A stretch of DNA of 64,000 nucleotides from Macrotis lagotis (GCF_037893015.1 NC_133663.1:3113378-3177377); one strand, 5' to 3'; shown: positions 19,985-31,050, counted from the stretch's first letter. Notes: a model not told the origin generated them from the letters alone. Numbers and translations are program-made.

Positions 19985-20440
19985 TTTATCATTTTCAACT
20001 CACTATGGCCCAAACCAAACTCAGGATCTTTTCTCCCAAGCTGGCTCCTCTTTACACCATCCTCACTGTTGCTGGGGCCCCACCATCCTCAGTCCCTCAA
20101 ACTTGTCATTCCATCTCTTTATTCTCACGCTCCATGTTCAGTCTGGACTTAGCTGTTCTCCCTCTGCACCCCCTTCTCTCCAATGCCCTTGCCCCCACCC
20201 CTGCATAGACCCTCTTCACCTCCAAACTGGACTAGGAACTGCTGGGGGGCTGCCTGCTTCAAGTCTCTCCCCACTCCAGTCCATCCTCCCTTCAGCCACT
20301 AAAGTGATGCTGACCATGTCACCTCCTCCTCAATAAACTCCAATGGCTCCCCATGGCCTCTGGGATCAAATAGAAAATCCTCTCTTGGGTCTTTCAAACC
20401 CTTCATAACCTCTCCCTTCCTTCTACCAATCTTCTCACAC
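19985..20440 (+). mobile_element. L2 LINE fragment (ORF2 3' part)
   Basis: CCTCTTCACCTCCAAACTGG, CAAGTCTCTCCCCACTCCAG, TCCATCCTCCCTTCAGCCAC and CAATGGCTCCCCATGGCCTC run in L2 order. It continues after the CA-rich expansion. Confidence 0.9.
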
Positions 20441-20785
20441 ACAGACCCCCACAGACACACACACACACACAGAACGAGACACACAACACGGTTGCATTCA
20501 TACACACCAATACATATATCAACTAGATGCACAAAACACATGCACACAAACATACAACACAAAGATACACAATCCATATACTCAACACACATCCATAACA
20601 CACGTGCACACAACCTGTGCACTCATATAGACAATATATACAAACACAATCCACACCCACCCCTGCACAATACAGAATACACATTCACACAATCTACACA
20701 TCCCTATAAACAACAGTCCAGACACAAAACACACACACACACACACACATGCATTTACACCATACACATATCCACACATTCTCCC
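20441..20785 (+). repeat. CA-rich degenerate microsatellite within an L2
   Basis: Short CA arrays at 20455-20472 and 20726-20748 bracket about 250 bp of degenerate ACACA-type sequence. It interrupts L2 at the position where L2 normally reads TCTTCTCACACC, so it likely grew from that CA-rich stretch. Confidence 0.9.
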
Positions 20786-21088
20786 ACAGCCTTTCCAGTC
20801 TTAAACTCTACCACAGACTCTTGAATCCAGACACCCTGACATGCTTCTGCCTGTCCCTCTTCACTTCCTTCCTTCCTTTGCCTCCTGGGACTTCCTTTAA
20901 ACCACCCCCCTTGGTGGCAAAGTCTTTCCTGATCCCCTTTCATGACTGTCCCTTCCCTCTGCTGGAAGAAGGCTTGTTTGGATAAAGTCGTTTCTCTTTC
21001 CTATTAGATGGGAAATAAGAATTGTCTTCTGGTCTTCAGTGTCCAGCATGCAGAAGGAGCTTAATAGATGCTGATTGACTGACTCTGG
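20786..21088 (+). mobile_element. L2 LINE 3' end, continuation
   Basis: TGGCAAAGTCTTTCCTGATC, CTATTAGATGGGAAATAAG and GCTTAATAGATGCTGATTGA are the L2 3' UTR to its end, continuing the piece left of the CA tract. Confidence 0.9.
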
Positions 21089-21200
21089 GGATATCCTATT
21101 TCCCCCCATGTTAGACCTCTGCAGGCCTGGCCCCCCTCCTCCTCTTCCTCCTGGGGCTCCATAGAGAGGTGCATCTTCGTCTTTTTCCCAGAAAGTGCAG

Positions 21201-21256
21201 GGGGCCAAGGGGCCAAGGGGCCAAGGGGCCAAGGGGCCAAGGGGCCAAGGGGCCAA
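21201..21256 (+). repeat. Perfect minisatellite, 8-bp unit GGGGCCAA x7
   Basis: Seven uninterrupted copies are present. The unit length is not a multiple of three, so the eight-residue-period translations (APWPLGPL) are artefacts of three-unit periodicity. Confidence 0.98.
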
Positions 21257-21359
21257 GGACTGGAGGGGGTTGGGGTTGAGAGAAGCTGGACTCTACTTAG
21301 GTGCTTGGATCTCCCAACCTCAAGGTCCAAGGCGAGTGAAGCCCTTGGTCCCATTCTGT

Positions 21360-21665
21360 ATAGGGCTTGGCCAGGCAGCTGCCTTCAAAGTGTTGACATT
21401 AATGAGGGGAAAGCCCCATCAGGCAACTGAGTCCCCCAGAGTTTACACAAAGGAACAGGAGATGATTTCAAGAGTAGAAAGTCCTGGGGATGGGGGTGAG
21501 GGTGAGGTTCAGGAAGAGGCAACTGTTCTAGAGGCAATACCTGAGCTGTGCTTGGAAGGAAACAAGGGGAAGGTGGGGACGGGAGGGCAGCCCGGCAGAA
21601 GGGACAGTCTGGGCCAGGCTGGGAGGGGGTACATGGAGGGTCCTGGAGAGACATAGCTATTGACT
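21360..21665 (-). mobile_element. L2 fragment, antisense
   Basis: AATACCTGAGCTGTGCTTGG, AAGGAAACAAGGGG and the downstream G-rich part match the antisense L2 3' UTR (reverse of the CTTCAAG...CTCAG segment). Confidence 0.6.
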
Positions 21666-21902
21666 TGAGGCAGGAATGGGGACTCACCATAGGGGTAGCA
21701 GAGAGAAAGGGAGAGTGAGGAGAATCAGTCTGCAGAGGAGAATGGGAGCCAGTCTGGGGCAGGGGCTCCGTCTGCAAGGGGTTTGGGTGAAGGTCCTGGA
21801 GACAAGGTCTGGGAAAGTCCTGTGGCTTCAGGGTGGACTGAGGGAAAGACTTCCTCTGTGATTTCTCAAAATAACTTGATGACATAAGAAAAGTCTATCT
21901 TC

Positions 21903-22675
21903 CATCTCTTCAGTTTCCTTCCTTCTTTCCTTCCCTCCCTCCTTCCCCCTCCCTCGTCTTCCTCCTCCTCTTCTTCTTCTCCTCCTTCTCCTCCTCCTCC
22001 TTCTTCTTTCTTCTCCTCCTTCTTCTTCTCCTTCTCCTCCTCCTCCTCTTTCTACTTTCTTCTTCTTCTCCTTCTTCTTCTTCTTCTCCTTCTCCTGCTC
22101 CTGCTCCTTCTTCTTTCTTCTTCTTCTCCTTCTTTCTTCTTCTCCTTCTTCTCCTGCTCCTTCTTCTTTTTCTTCTTCTTCTTCTTCTTCTTCTTCTTCT
22201 CCTTCTTCTCCTTCTTCTCCTTCTTCTTTCTTCTCCTTCTCCTTCTCCTTCTCCTTCTTCTTTCTTCTTTCTTCTTCTTTCTTCTTCTCCTTCTTCTCCT
22301 GCTCCTTCTTCTTCTTTTTCTTCTTCTTCTCCTCCTTCTCCTCCTCCTCCTTCTTCTTTCTTCTCCTCCTTCTTCTTCTCCTTCTCCTCCTCCTCCTCTT
22401 TCTACTTTCTTATTCTTCTCCTTCTTCTTCTTCTTCTCCTTCTCCTGCTCCTTCTCCTTCTCCTTCTCCTGCTCCTTCTTCTTTCTTCTCCTTCTCCTTC
22501 TCCTTCTCCTTCTCCTTCTCCTTCTCCTTCTCCTTCTCCTTCTCCTTCTCCTGCTCCTGCTCCTTCTCCTTTTTTCCTCCTTCTCCTTCTTCTTTCTTCT
22601 TCTTTGCCTTCTCCTTCTCCTCCTCTTCCTCTTTTCTCTTCTCCTTCTTTCTTTTTTCTTCCTCCTTTCTTCTCA
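21903..22675 (+). repeat. Long polypyrimidine tract (CTT/CTC/CTG triplets)
   Basis: For roughly 770 bp the plus strand is almost purely C/T, built from CTT, CTC and occasional CTGCTC triplets. A 131-bp block at 21971-22101 recurs at 22321-22451 with one mismatch (22062 versus 22412). Mirror symmetry makes triplex (H-DNA) formation plausible. Confidence 0.97.
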
Positions 22676-23320
22676 GCCCCCTCCCATCTCTCTCTGAAAC
22701 ATGCTATGGATGGGGGTGTGGGGTGGGGAACTCAGAGGATTCCAAGCCAACAGTTGGAACTCTGGAAGTTGCCAAGCAGTGGAGCCTCAAGCAGACTGGA
22801 TGGGTTTTCAAGGGAATTCCTTTAAGCCAAGTTGGGCGGCTGCTCTTGCCAACTGAGCCAGAGGCTGGAGTTAGACTCCTGGCTGGGACTTTCAGAGGAG
22901 TCAAGTTCCCTCCCCAGCTGGGGGCTGCCTGGGGCCAGAGCCAGGCCCTGGGGTGGTGGGGGGGGTGGGAGTGGGGAAGGCTGCCACAGCCCCATGCTCC
23001 TGTACTTGGTGAAGCCTGGGAGTGGGGGAAGTGCCTGGGCTGGGGGCCCGAGGGTGGGGCCCTCTCTTCTGAGCCTCCTGTGTGGCCTCCCCCCCCCCCG
23101 ACTCTGGCTGACCTGCTCCCATCTGTGGTTGGGGCTGCTTTTCTCATCCCTTCCCTTCCCGGATGAGACGTGGAGGGAGTGTGGGAGGAAGCAAAACCAA
23201 ACTCTGGGCTGCTCTGGTCTGGCCTTGGCCAAGGACTGGGGAGTTAATGAGGGCAAGTGACCGAGTGATCCGGAGGCAACTCTGCAGATGCTGGGTGTGG
23301 GGTGTGGAGACAGAATGCTG
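22676..23320. other. GC-rich unique sequence, no gene seen
   Basis: Overlapping open frames of 142-264 codons arise from GC richness and the adjoining GA tract. No domain or repeat is recognised. Confidence 0.4.
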
Positions 23321-23339
23321 GGAGAGAGAGAGAGAGAAT

Positions 23340-23399
<60 letters not shown>

Positions 23400-23560
23400 C
23401 AGAGAGACAGAGAGACAGAGAGAAACAGAGACACACATACACATACAGAGCGAGAGACAGACACAGAGACAGAGACAGAGAGAGACACATACAGAGAGAG
23501 ACAAAGAGAAAAAAGAGATGGAGAGAAAGAGAGACAGAGAGATAGAAGCAGAGACTAACA
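23321..23560 (+). repeat. (GA)n/(GACA)n microsatellite
   Basis: A pure GA core of about 20 units at 23350-23391 is followed by degenerate GACAGAGA repeats. All long open frames across it are low-complexity artefacts. Confidence 0.97.
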
Positions 23561-25039
23561 AGGGAAGAGGAGGCTGAGGGATGGTCATTTCGAGGGACAG
23601 GGGAAATGACAGTCATGGAAACAGCTCAAAGGGGAGAGGGAGAAGACACTGAGAGAAAAAAGGAAGGAGGCAGGAAGACCAAGAAGAGCAAGGGAGTGGG
23701 GATCCAGGAGGGGCAGCCTTCCTCTTCCTCCCTGGCCCCTCTCTCTTGGCTGCGTCTTGCTGCTTCGGCTTCAGGGCCTGATTCCCAGCACCATTGTTTC
23801 CTACTTGCCGCTGCCTCCTGGCTTACCTCCTTCCCCACCCAGGACCTTCGAGCCAAGTGTTTGGGAATGAGAAGACAAGCAGGCTCACTCCTGCTCCAAA
23901 TCTCCAGGCCCATCTGCTGTCTGGGCAGGCATCTCTTTGGGGGGCAGAATTGGGGAGGAGCCCCAGCTCCTGGATCCAGAGTCTCATTTCCCCACATGCT
24001 AGCCCCCCTCCACAGGTTCCCAGAGGTTCCAGATCTCCACCCAGAACCCTGAATGTCCAGTCTAGTAGGGGACTGTCCCCTATGCCCTGGAACTGGAGCC
24101 CCCAGAGACCCCTAATCTTAGTCAAGCTCCTTGGACCCTCTTCCTGCTGTAAGGAACCTGGGGGGCTTCTCTCAACAGCTGGAGTCCTTCCTTGAAGACC
24201 AGCTACCAGGCTGGGATGGCCTGAAAGGGTCCAGTGAGAAGATGTGGGAGGGGGGTGTAAGCTGGGGGGGAAGCTCCCTTCACTCACTGGACCTGGCTCA
24301 GCTGCTGCCTGTCAGTCTCTCAGGGCCAGTGCTGATAGATAGGGTCAGCGCACCTTGGAAGGGGCTTCCTTCCCTCCTCCTCTCTCCCATGGGAGGGGCC
24401 TGGGGAAGGAAGAATGACAGGCTGCTTGTCCATCACCTGAGCTCCAATGCCTCTTTATCACAGTGTTAACAGATAGTCTAATGGGCCTGGGGAAAGCTTT
24501 GACCTCAGGGCTGGAATGGTGAAGAAGGCCAAGGGGTTAGGCTTCTTCCAGGTGGATAGCTGGAGGGGAGGGAAGGGATGAATGAAGACTCACAGGCTGC
24601 CTTCCCATAGCTGCTAGGGTTGTATTGGCCTGGACATACACTGGCATAGAATGGCTAGGGAGCATGGGGCTGGCCATGCAGGCCATTTACCGGAGAGCTG
24701 GTGGAGCCTTGGTCCTCTGAGGCTCAGCAGAGCTCACCTGGGTCCTGAACCTGAGAAGCGGCCAGGCCCCTGGACTTGAGGAAGCAGAAGGTGGGAGGCA
24801 GTGAGTGATCCTTCATAGGACCATGGGAGCAGGAGGCCAAATCAATGACACTTTGGAGCCTGCTGCTGAGGTTGTCCTTTCCGTCCCTTGCACCTCTGGC
24901 AGGTACTTGCTCCCTCCTTCTGTGTCCCAGAGAGCACCCCTCATTTTCCACGCAAATGTCTGTTGTAACATGAATCTCCCCATGGAGTCACCACAGGGGG
25001 GATGCCAAAGTTAAGCAGAAGGTTCTATTGCAATGATGG
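23561..25039. other. Unique sequence, no gene seen
   Basis: About 1.5 kb without a recognised repeat. Open frames up to 154 codons on both strands show no family similarity. The GC content is moderate. Confidence 0.4.
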
Positions 25040-25984
25040 GGGGGGGATGATTTTCTTGTCTCCTCCTCATCTTTGCTCTCTCAGATATCCTCTCCTGCTT
25101 CCTCCTTCCTGCAGGCTCCCTGAAGAGTCCGTCTTCTCCTTCCCTCCCTCTATACTCTTCACTCTCATTGATATCCCAGGTCCTTCCATGTGCCTACACA
25201 AGTGCTCATGTCTCCTCAACCTTATAGCATCTCCACTGGCCTCTGGCATTCGATATCTCTGCCTTTCTCCAGGCACTCCCAGCTCCCAAACCCACAGCAT
25301 CATTCAGCCAAGCCCACTCTCTCCAAACTTGCCAGGGATTTCTCCATTGCCAAGTCTTTATTGCCTTCCCTTCAGCCTCTTGCCCTGTGCTCAATACCCT
25401 CTCCTCTCTAGACTTCACAGCTCTCCCCTCTAGGTTTTATCCCTATTCTTCCTTCTTTTGGTTTGGTCTTCATCAAGATCACCTCCAAAAGCTGTCCTCC
25501 AAGATCTGCTTTCTTCCTTGTGATGATAGCTCACCACCTGCCACCATTCCAATGGCAGAAGCTATTCTCTTCACCCCAAAGCCTTGCCTTTTCTCAATGT
25601 TCTGTTACAAACCCGAAGGCACAATCAGTCTCCTGGTGGCCAGGCTTACAACCTCGGCCATCATAATTAGCACCTCCTCTCTTCACTTACCCTGGCACAG
25701 GTCCTTCTCGCATCTCACTCGGACTCTTGCCAGAGCCATCTAATGTTTTCCTGCCTCAAGTTTTCCCCACTCCATTTTATCCTCCACTTAGGTGCCAAAA
25801 TAATTTTCCTACTCCCTACTCAATAGACTCCAGTGGTTCCTATTACCTTCAGGTTCAAATACCCAATGTTCTGTTTGGCATTTAAAAGCTAGTGTCTCTG
25901 CCTGACTTTCCAATGTTCTCACACACCCTGATTCAGAAACATTGGTCTTTTGATTGTTTTGCACCTGGGCTCCATCTTTCAGTC
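25040..25984 (+). mobile_element. L2/CR1-clade LINE ORF2 segment
   Basis: Segments in order include CTCCTTCCTGCAGGCTCCCT, GTCTCCTGGTGGCCAGGCTT with ACAACCTCGGCCATCATAAT, then TGCCAAAATAATTTTCCTAC and CTCCAGTGGTTCCTATTACC. These correspond to the L2-type ORF2 downstream of the catalytic palm. The frame is broken. Confidence 0.8.
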
Positions 25985-26165
25985 CTATGCCTTGCTATCT
26001 TGTACCCAGAATGTCCAGGAGGTGCTCAGGTGGACTATTTGTGCCTGCCTTGTGGTAGAATATTCTAGCTCCTATTGGTCTGATCAGCCACAGTTGGACA
26101 CAATGCAACTTGGCTCTTACATAGTGCTGATGTTTCGGTCCTCTTCGAAAATGAAGGACAAGAAT
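25985..26165 (+). mobile_element. RTE-clade LINE 3' end
   Basis: TTTGTGCCTGCCTTGTGGTA, TATTGGTCTGATCAGCCACA, GTTGGACACAATGCAACTTG and CCTCTTCGAAAATGAAGGAC are the recognisable 3' end of a marsupial RTE LINE. The terminal part is the same tail carried by the SINEs at 2400, 14520 and 53997. It interrupts an L2. Confidence 0.85.
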
Positions 26166-26211
26166 GAACCAACCAACCAACCAACCAACCAACCAACCAA
26201 CCAACCAACCA
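26166..26211 (+). repeat. (AACC)n microsatellite on the RTE tail
   Basis: About eleven AACC units follow directly after the RTE 3' terminus and probably expanded from its tail. Confidence 0.97.
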
Positions 26212-26288
26212 TCCAGTCTCAAATGTACTTCCTCCTTGCCTCCATCTTTTGGCATCCCTCTTTTTCTCGAAGACTCAGCTTAAATCAG
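26212..26288 (+). mobile_element. L2 LINE, continuation
   Basis: CCTCCATCTTTTGGCATCCC and CGAAGACTCAGCTTAAATCA continue the L2 3' region broken by the RTE insertion. Confidence 0.65.
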
Positions 26289-26289
26289 A

Positions 26290-26640
26290 ATCTGGAGAAC
26301 AATTTATATAACAATGGCACAAAGAAAAGTGACTTAAGACTCAGTAACTCAGATCAACACAATGGCCAACCACAATTCTACAAGTCTCAAGAAGGAATAG
26401 GCTGCCCATTGCCCAAGAGAGAGGTGATGAACTCATTGGATAGACTGAGCCGTATTTTTTTTTGGACATAACCAATGTGGGAATTTGTTCTGTTCCACTA
26501 TAAGTGTTTGTAATGGGCAGTTTTTTCTTGGTCTTAGTTGGGGGGGGTGGACAGGAAGGAGAGAAAGATGATCTGAAGATAAAATTTAACCTAAAAAGGG
26601 TTTCAAATCCCACCTTCTTTAGGTTTTTGCCCTTCCCCAT
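26290..26640 (+). mobile_element. L1 3' UTR fragment
   Basis: GAACAATTTATATAACAATG, GACTTAAGACTCAGTAACTC, AATGGCCAACCACAATTCTA and CCAATGTGGGAATTTGTTCT occur in the order of a marsupial L1 3' UTR subfamily. This is a second insertion into the same L2. Confidence 0.8.
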
Positions 26641-26659
26641 GTCCTCTCAGGGCATCTAC

Positions 26660-26815
26660 CTCTGCCATTGCTAGCATTTTCTGAGACAAGCTTCCATTGA
26701 CTCTAAGCCATGTAAAATAAGAGCTTCTTGAAGGCAGGGCCTGGTGCATCCTTTTCTTTGGCTTCTGGAAAGAATTGAATCATAATTTGTTGTCCAACTG
26801 ACTCACTGGCAGATG
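26660..26815 (+). mobile_element. L2 LINE 3' end, last piece
   Basis: AAGAGCTTCTTGAAGGCAGG and AATTTGTTGTCCAACTGACTC match the L2 3' terminus and close the interrupted copy that began near 25040. Confidence 0.75.
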
Positions 26816-27639
26816 GGGAGGGACTGACTGGTGTAAAGGAAGGCGACTTTCCAGTTTCTTTCTCTCCTCCATCTCTGAAATGACCATGTCTTAAAATTCC
26901 TAATTTTTACCCGATAGTTTGCTTCTACTTCTGCATCTCTGGGCAGTACTAGATTTAGGAAACGATGCAAGCTTGGTATTTGTAAGGAGGTAACTGTGCC
27001 ATCCTCATATGAAGGCCCCTGAAAAGCTAGACTTAGACGCAAGTCATACCAGGAGCCTGCACTGATGGGAATCTCTTAGCAGAACAAACCAGAGAATATC
27101 TGAATTAAAAAACCAAAGCTATTGACTCAAAGCCGATGACAGTGTCCAAAATGAAATGCTTCCCCTATATTCTAGGTCCCTACAATGAGTTCAGGGAATT
27201 TGTAAGGCATCGATTTGTCGGTGAAGCATGAATCCCATCACTGGGGTCATATGTCCTGCCTTTGTCGCGAGTTTGTCCCAGGGTTCTATTAAGCTGTCCT
27301 GCCTCTGATGGGCAATAGTTCCCCCCTATGAAGTGGGGGTGCTCCTTCTTCTCTGCCAGAATAGGACCTTTGTGGGGGTTCTTCAGTCCCCACTGAAGTG
27401 ATAGTGACCAGTAAAGGCTCCACAAAGGCATGGTTCACAATCTGGGCTGTGTAAAGGAGGTTTGGAGGCATCTTCTGTCCCTTAGCAGCTATAGCTTATA
27501 TGGGGCTGGGGGGGGCATCTTGCCTTACAAAGGGGGAAACCACTTTGTCACAAGCAAAGAAAAGAACTAGCTGATAAGAGAGGGGAGGGGGAGGGAAAGT
27601 AGTTCTAGGGGGCTGTCAACACCTCCGGAGCTTAAAAGG
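26816..27639. other. Unique sequence, unrecognised
   Basis: No family or gene is recognised. A minus-strand frame of 83 codons (27180-27431) has no identifiable domain. I cannot exclude an old degraded element. Confidence 0.3.
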
Positions 27640-28030
27640 TCTTTCCTCAGTCAGAAAAACTGAAACAAAGACGTTTTATTCTCCACAAATCCCATTTGTT
27701 CTGGAGGGTCCCAGAGTGAGTGGCAGACCCACGTGGGACCAAACGGGAAGCTGTCACCTGTGGACAGACTGGTTAAGCAAGGGTGGCCCCAGGACCTGGG
27801 GGATTGGATCACTTTGTGAAAGAGCTTGCATTATAGGAAATGTCATTTAAAGAGAAACATCTGGAAACTTTTCGAGTGAGGCCCAGGCCGTATTAACCTG
27901 CAGTGACCAGCCATCGCGGTGACTCCCCATCTCGGGTCTAGTTCTCAGTGTCCGCCTCTGACTCAGGGAGATCCAAGACACGAGCTGGAGAGAGGATGAG
28001 ACCTTTCAAACAAATCACCTCCTTGAGGGT
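27640..28030. promoter_or_regulatory. Candidate conserved noncoding element
   Basis: This repeat-free block contains a palindromic E-box CCCACGTGGG (27728-27737), GCATTATAGGAAATGTCATTTAAAG-like AT-rich core near 27828-27855 and several CpGs in ACTTTTCGAGTGAGG and GCCATCGCGGTGACTC. It lacks an open frame of note. The enhancer reading is inferred from motif texture alone. Confidence 0.4.
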
Positions 28031-28078
28031 GCTACAATAAACAAATAGCTTTATTCTGTCCCTATCTCTCCCTCCCAG

Positions 28079-28326
28079 CGCAGGTAGGTGGTGGTACGGT
28101 GGATAGAGCAGCTAACCTGGAGTCAGAAGGACCTGAATTCAAATCTGACCCTAGACACTCGCTAGTTGTGTCACTCTGGGCAAGCCACTTTACCATATCT
28201 GCCTCAGTTTCTGCAGCTGTAAAATGAACTGAGGACTTGACAAATCAGTCCAGTACCTCTGCCAAGAAAACCCCAAATGGGATCACAAAGAATCAGACAC
28301 AACTGAAAAATGTCTAAACAACAAAA
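28079..28326 (+). mobile_element. tRNA-like CORE-SINE (MON1/MAR type), near full length
   Basis: Head GGTGGATAGAGCAGC, box-B-like AATTCAAATCTGACC, CORE GTGTCACTCTGGGCAAGCC, then TGCCTCAGTTTCTGCAGCTG and the 3' part CCAAGAAAACCCCAAATGGG to GACACAACTGAAAAATGTC are all in place on the plus strand. Confidence 0.93.
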
Positions 28327-28334
28327 ATCTCCCC

Positions 28335-28565
28335 CTCTTCCTGCACACTCACTGAGAGAATCATATAGTGACCCACACTATCATACCCCCCATACATATC
28401 CACCCTCACCACATGCCCAGCTCCACGCCTCACACACCACACACATGTGCTCACACCCGACCCTCTCACTCCATGGCACACACACTCACACACCACACGC
28501 ATCCATCCACACCCCCCATCCACACCCTCCACATGTATAGCACACTTACACACTCATACACACCT
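28335..28565 (+). repeat. CA-rich degenerate microsatellite
   Basis: ACAC- and CACC-rich sequence without a pure array follows the SINE tail. Confidence 0.8.
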
Positions 28566-29879
28566 TGCTGTCTCACTTGGATGTAATTTTCTGGATAATT
28601 TCTGGAGGAATGCAAGGGCATGTTAATGAAGAACAAATGCTTCCCGGGGATCCTGACCAAGCCTCCTTTCTGGGGAAGCATCTTTTCAAGCCCAGGGACA
28701 GTGTGGCTGCCAGCCCTTGGTACCACATCAGCAGCTGTAACCACAGCTGGTGGCTGCCAGTTCCTGAAGGCTTTGGGTGGAGCCCCAGTGTTAAGACGAC
28801 CCATTTTGAATCCCAGGACTTGGTGAGCCCCTGTTTAAATTGGACCGCCGTCCTGGTACCAGCAGTGTCCCCCTCCCTCACCCCCTTGCCCCCTCCCACC
28901 CCCTCCCACCGAAGATGCAGCCACCTCTTCTGGCCAGAGCCAGGGCACTTGTCAGGGCTGGGAAACTCCACAGTCTGAGGTCTTGGCTGGAAGCCCAGAC
29001 AGTGGAAGTGCCAGTCAGGCTCCTCCTGCCCTTGAGCTCTGGCTCCCACCATGCCATGGGGCAGAACCAGGGCAGGGCTGCTCCCAAGCATGGCCCCTGC
29101 ACTGGCCCTGGTCCTACCCCTGGCAGCTGGGGCACTTCTCTGGGAGCTGGTGGGGGGCAGGGACAGCTTCTTCCAGCACAGCAGGAATGGGGGTGAGCCT
29201 TAGAAGCATTCTCTAGGCTCTTCCAAGGTGGAGAACGCACCTAAGATGCCAGATTTATGGCAGAACCTCAGAGGAGATTGAGCATCAGAGCCAGGATGTT
29301 TTTGTTTGCTGATGAAGTGAGACAAATCCCTCCACAGTGCCCAGGATGGGGCAGGTTGGTGCTATACCTCTGGGTGCCATTGTGCCCCCATCCTTCATCC
29401 TCCCCGTCTCCTCTTCCCCTACAGGCTGACCAAAAAGCAAGTTGGCAATATCCTGTCTTGCACCTAGAGTGAGCAGACCAGTCGGGTTGTGGGGTTGAAG
29501 GGGTCCCTCATTTTCTTGGAACAGAAGTCTGACTTTCATATAAGGTCCAACCAGACTTGAAACATTTTCCCATCTGTATGTATGGGGAGCCAGGAAATAG
29601 AGTAGCCCAGGGTGCTATCGGGGCTAATGGCACCCAAAGAGAGGTGCAGTCTAGCCCAGGAGTGGTGGTTCTAGAAGCCTGTGGAATTACCATGTTCCTG
29701 CACCTTCCTGCAGTTGGCAGAGCCACGCAACCATGTTGCTAAGCATCCAACCTGGTCAGAAACCCAGTGGGATCATATCTGTGAAGCTCCGAAATTGGAG
29801 GAGTTTGCTGAATGCCTGATCCTACCCAGAGACAAGGTTGGGACGAGGAGAAGGATGTATGAGACTTAAAGTCATAGCA
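28566..29879. other. GC-rich unique sequence, no gene seen
   Basis: No repeat family recognised. Open frames (up to 172 codons on the minus strand) overlap on both strands and lack domains. Confidence 0.4.
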
Positions 29880-30822
29880 ACAAACTAGGAAAAGATTTCC
29901 AGCAATTTCCCTGATAAGGCATTTCTCAGGGATACAGAGAACTGAGTCAATGATACAAACGAGTCATTTTTCCGACTGACAAATGGTCAAAAGGAGATTT
30001 CAGAAGAAGAAATCAAAGCTGTCACTAGTCACATGAAAAAATACTCCGACTCCCTGTCGATTAGAGGAATGAAAATTCCAATCCGAGGAGACAGATCCCA
30101 CCTATCAGAACTGAAAGTGTTGGTGGGGGTGCAAACAAATAGACACCCTAAGGTACTGTTGGAATTGGGCACTGCTCTAACCGTTCTGGAGAACAGTTGT
30201 GAACTTCTCCCCCAAGGACCATAACATTGTTCATACCTTTTGAGGCAACAATACCACTGCTATGTCTGTCTCCCAAAAGGAAAGGGAAAAGACCCCCTTT
30301 GTATACAAATATCAAAATACTTATAGCAGCTCTTTTGTAAAGAATTGGACATTGAGAGGGTGCCCATCAACTGAGGGATGATGGAACAAACCATGGTATA
30401 TGCATGTGACGGAAACTATTGTGTTAGAAGAAATGATGAGCAGGGTGGTTTTAGCAAGATCTGGGAAGACCTCTATGAACCGATGCAAAGTGAAGTGAAC
30501 AGAGCCAGAACACCGGACACAGGAACAGCAGCACTGGAACAATGATCAACTGTGAACAACTCAGCTCTTCTTGTCACATATGATGATCCAAGAAAATTCC
30601 AAGGACTCATAATAAAAAAAATGCTATTTCCAAAAAAAGAAGTGATGAATTCCAAGTGCAGAATTAAACTTTTTCATTTTGTTTTTTTCTTGACCCCAAA
30701 CAACATGGTTATTATGGAAATGAAACTTCATATGTAAAATGGATGTTGTATTTCTTGCCTTCTCAAGGGTAGAGGAGAGGCTGGAGGGAGGTAGAGAATT
30801 TAGAACTCAAAATAAACGCAAA
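29880..30822 (+). mobile_element. L1 LINE 3' end (ORF2 C-terminus and 3' UTR)
   Basis: GAACTGAGTCAATGATACAA, then GACAAATGGTCAAAAGGAG and AAATCAAAGCTGTCACTAGT begin the ORF2 C-terminal region; TGATGGAACAAACCATGGTA at 30379 corresponds to the segment seen antisense at about 1370. From about 30500 the 3' UTR runs to GGAGGGAGGTAGAGAATTTA. Many frame breaks show an old, inactive copy. Confidence 0.88.
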
Positions 30823-30858
30823 ACAAAAACAAATGTTTGTTGATTGACTAACTGAACC
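30823..30858 (+). mobile_element. L2 3'-terminal scrap
   Basis: AAATGTTTGTTGATTGACTA matches the L2 terminus immediately after the L1 tail. Confidence 0.5.
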
Positions 30859-30884
30859 AGAAAAAAAGGTAGAATCCTAGGACC

Positions 30885-31050
30885 AATAGGGTGGTAACTT
30901 TAGAGCTGGAAGAGCCCACACAGGCCAGAAAGGTTGTCCTTTCACAGATGAGACAGAGGGAGGCACAGAAAGGTTTAGAGACTTTCCTGAGGATGTGTTC
31001 GTGGCAGAGAAAGGACCCAAACCCAGGTCTTCTGTCCATGACCTCAGTGT
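30885..31050 (-). mobile_element. MIR-type fragment, antisense
   Basis: TTTCACAGATGAGACAGAGG, CACAGAAAGGTTTAGAGACT and ACCCAAACCCAGGTCTTCTG follow the antisense MIR order. Confidence 0.65.

Noticed and set aside
20299..20824. Cysteine/valine-rich and threonine/histidine-rich frames
   Set aside because: Produced by CA/TG repeat sequence.
21201..21256. CRISPR-like regular repeat
   Set aside because: Contiguous 8-bp units without spacers in a vertebrate context: a minisatellite.
27180..27431. Possible retroviral-type open frame (minus)
   Set aside because: No catalytic motif, LTR, primer-binding site or recognisable retroviral segment is visible, so no viral call is made.
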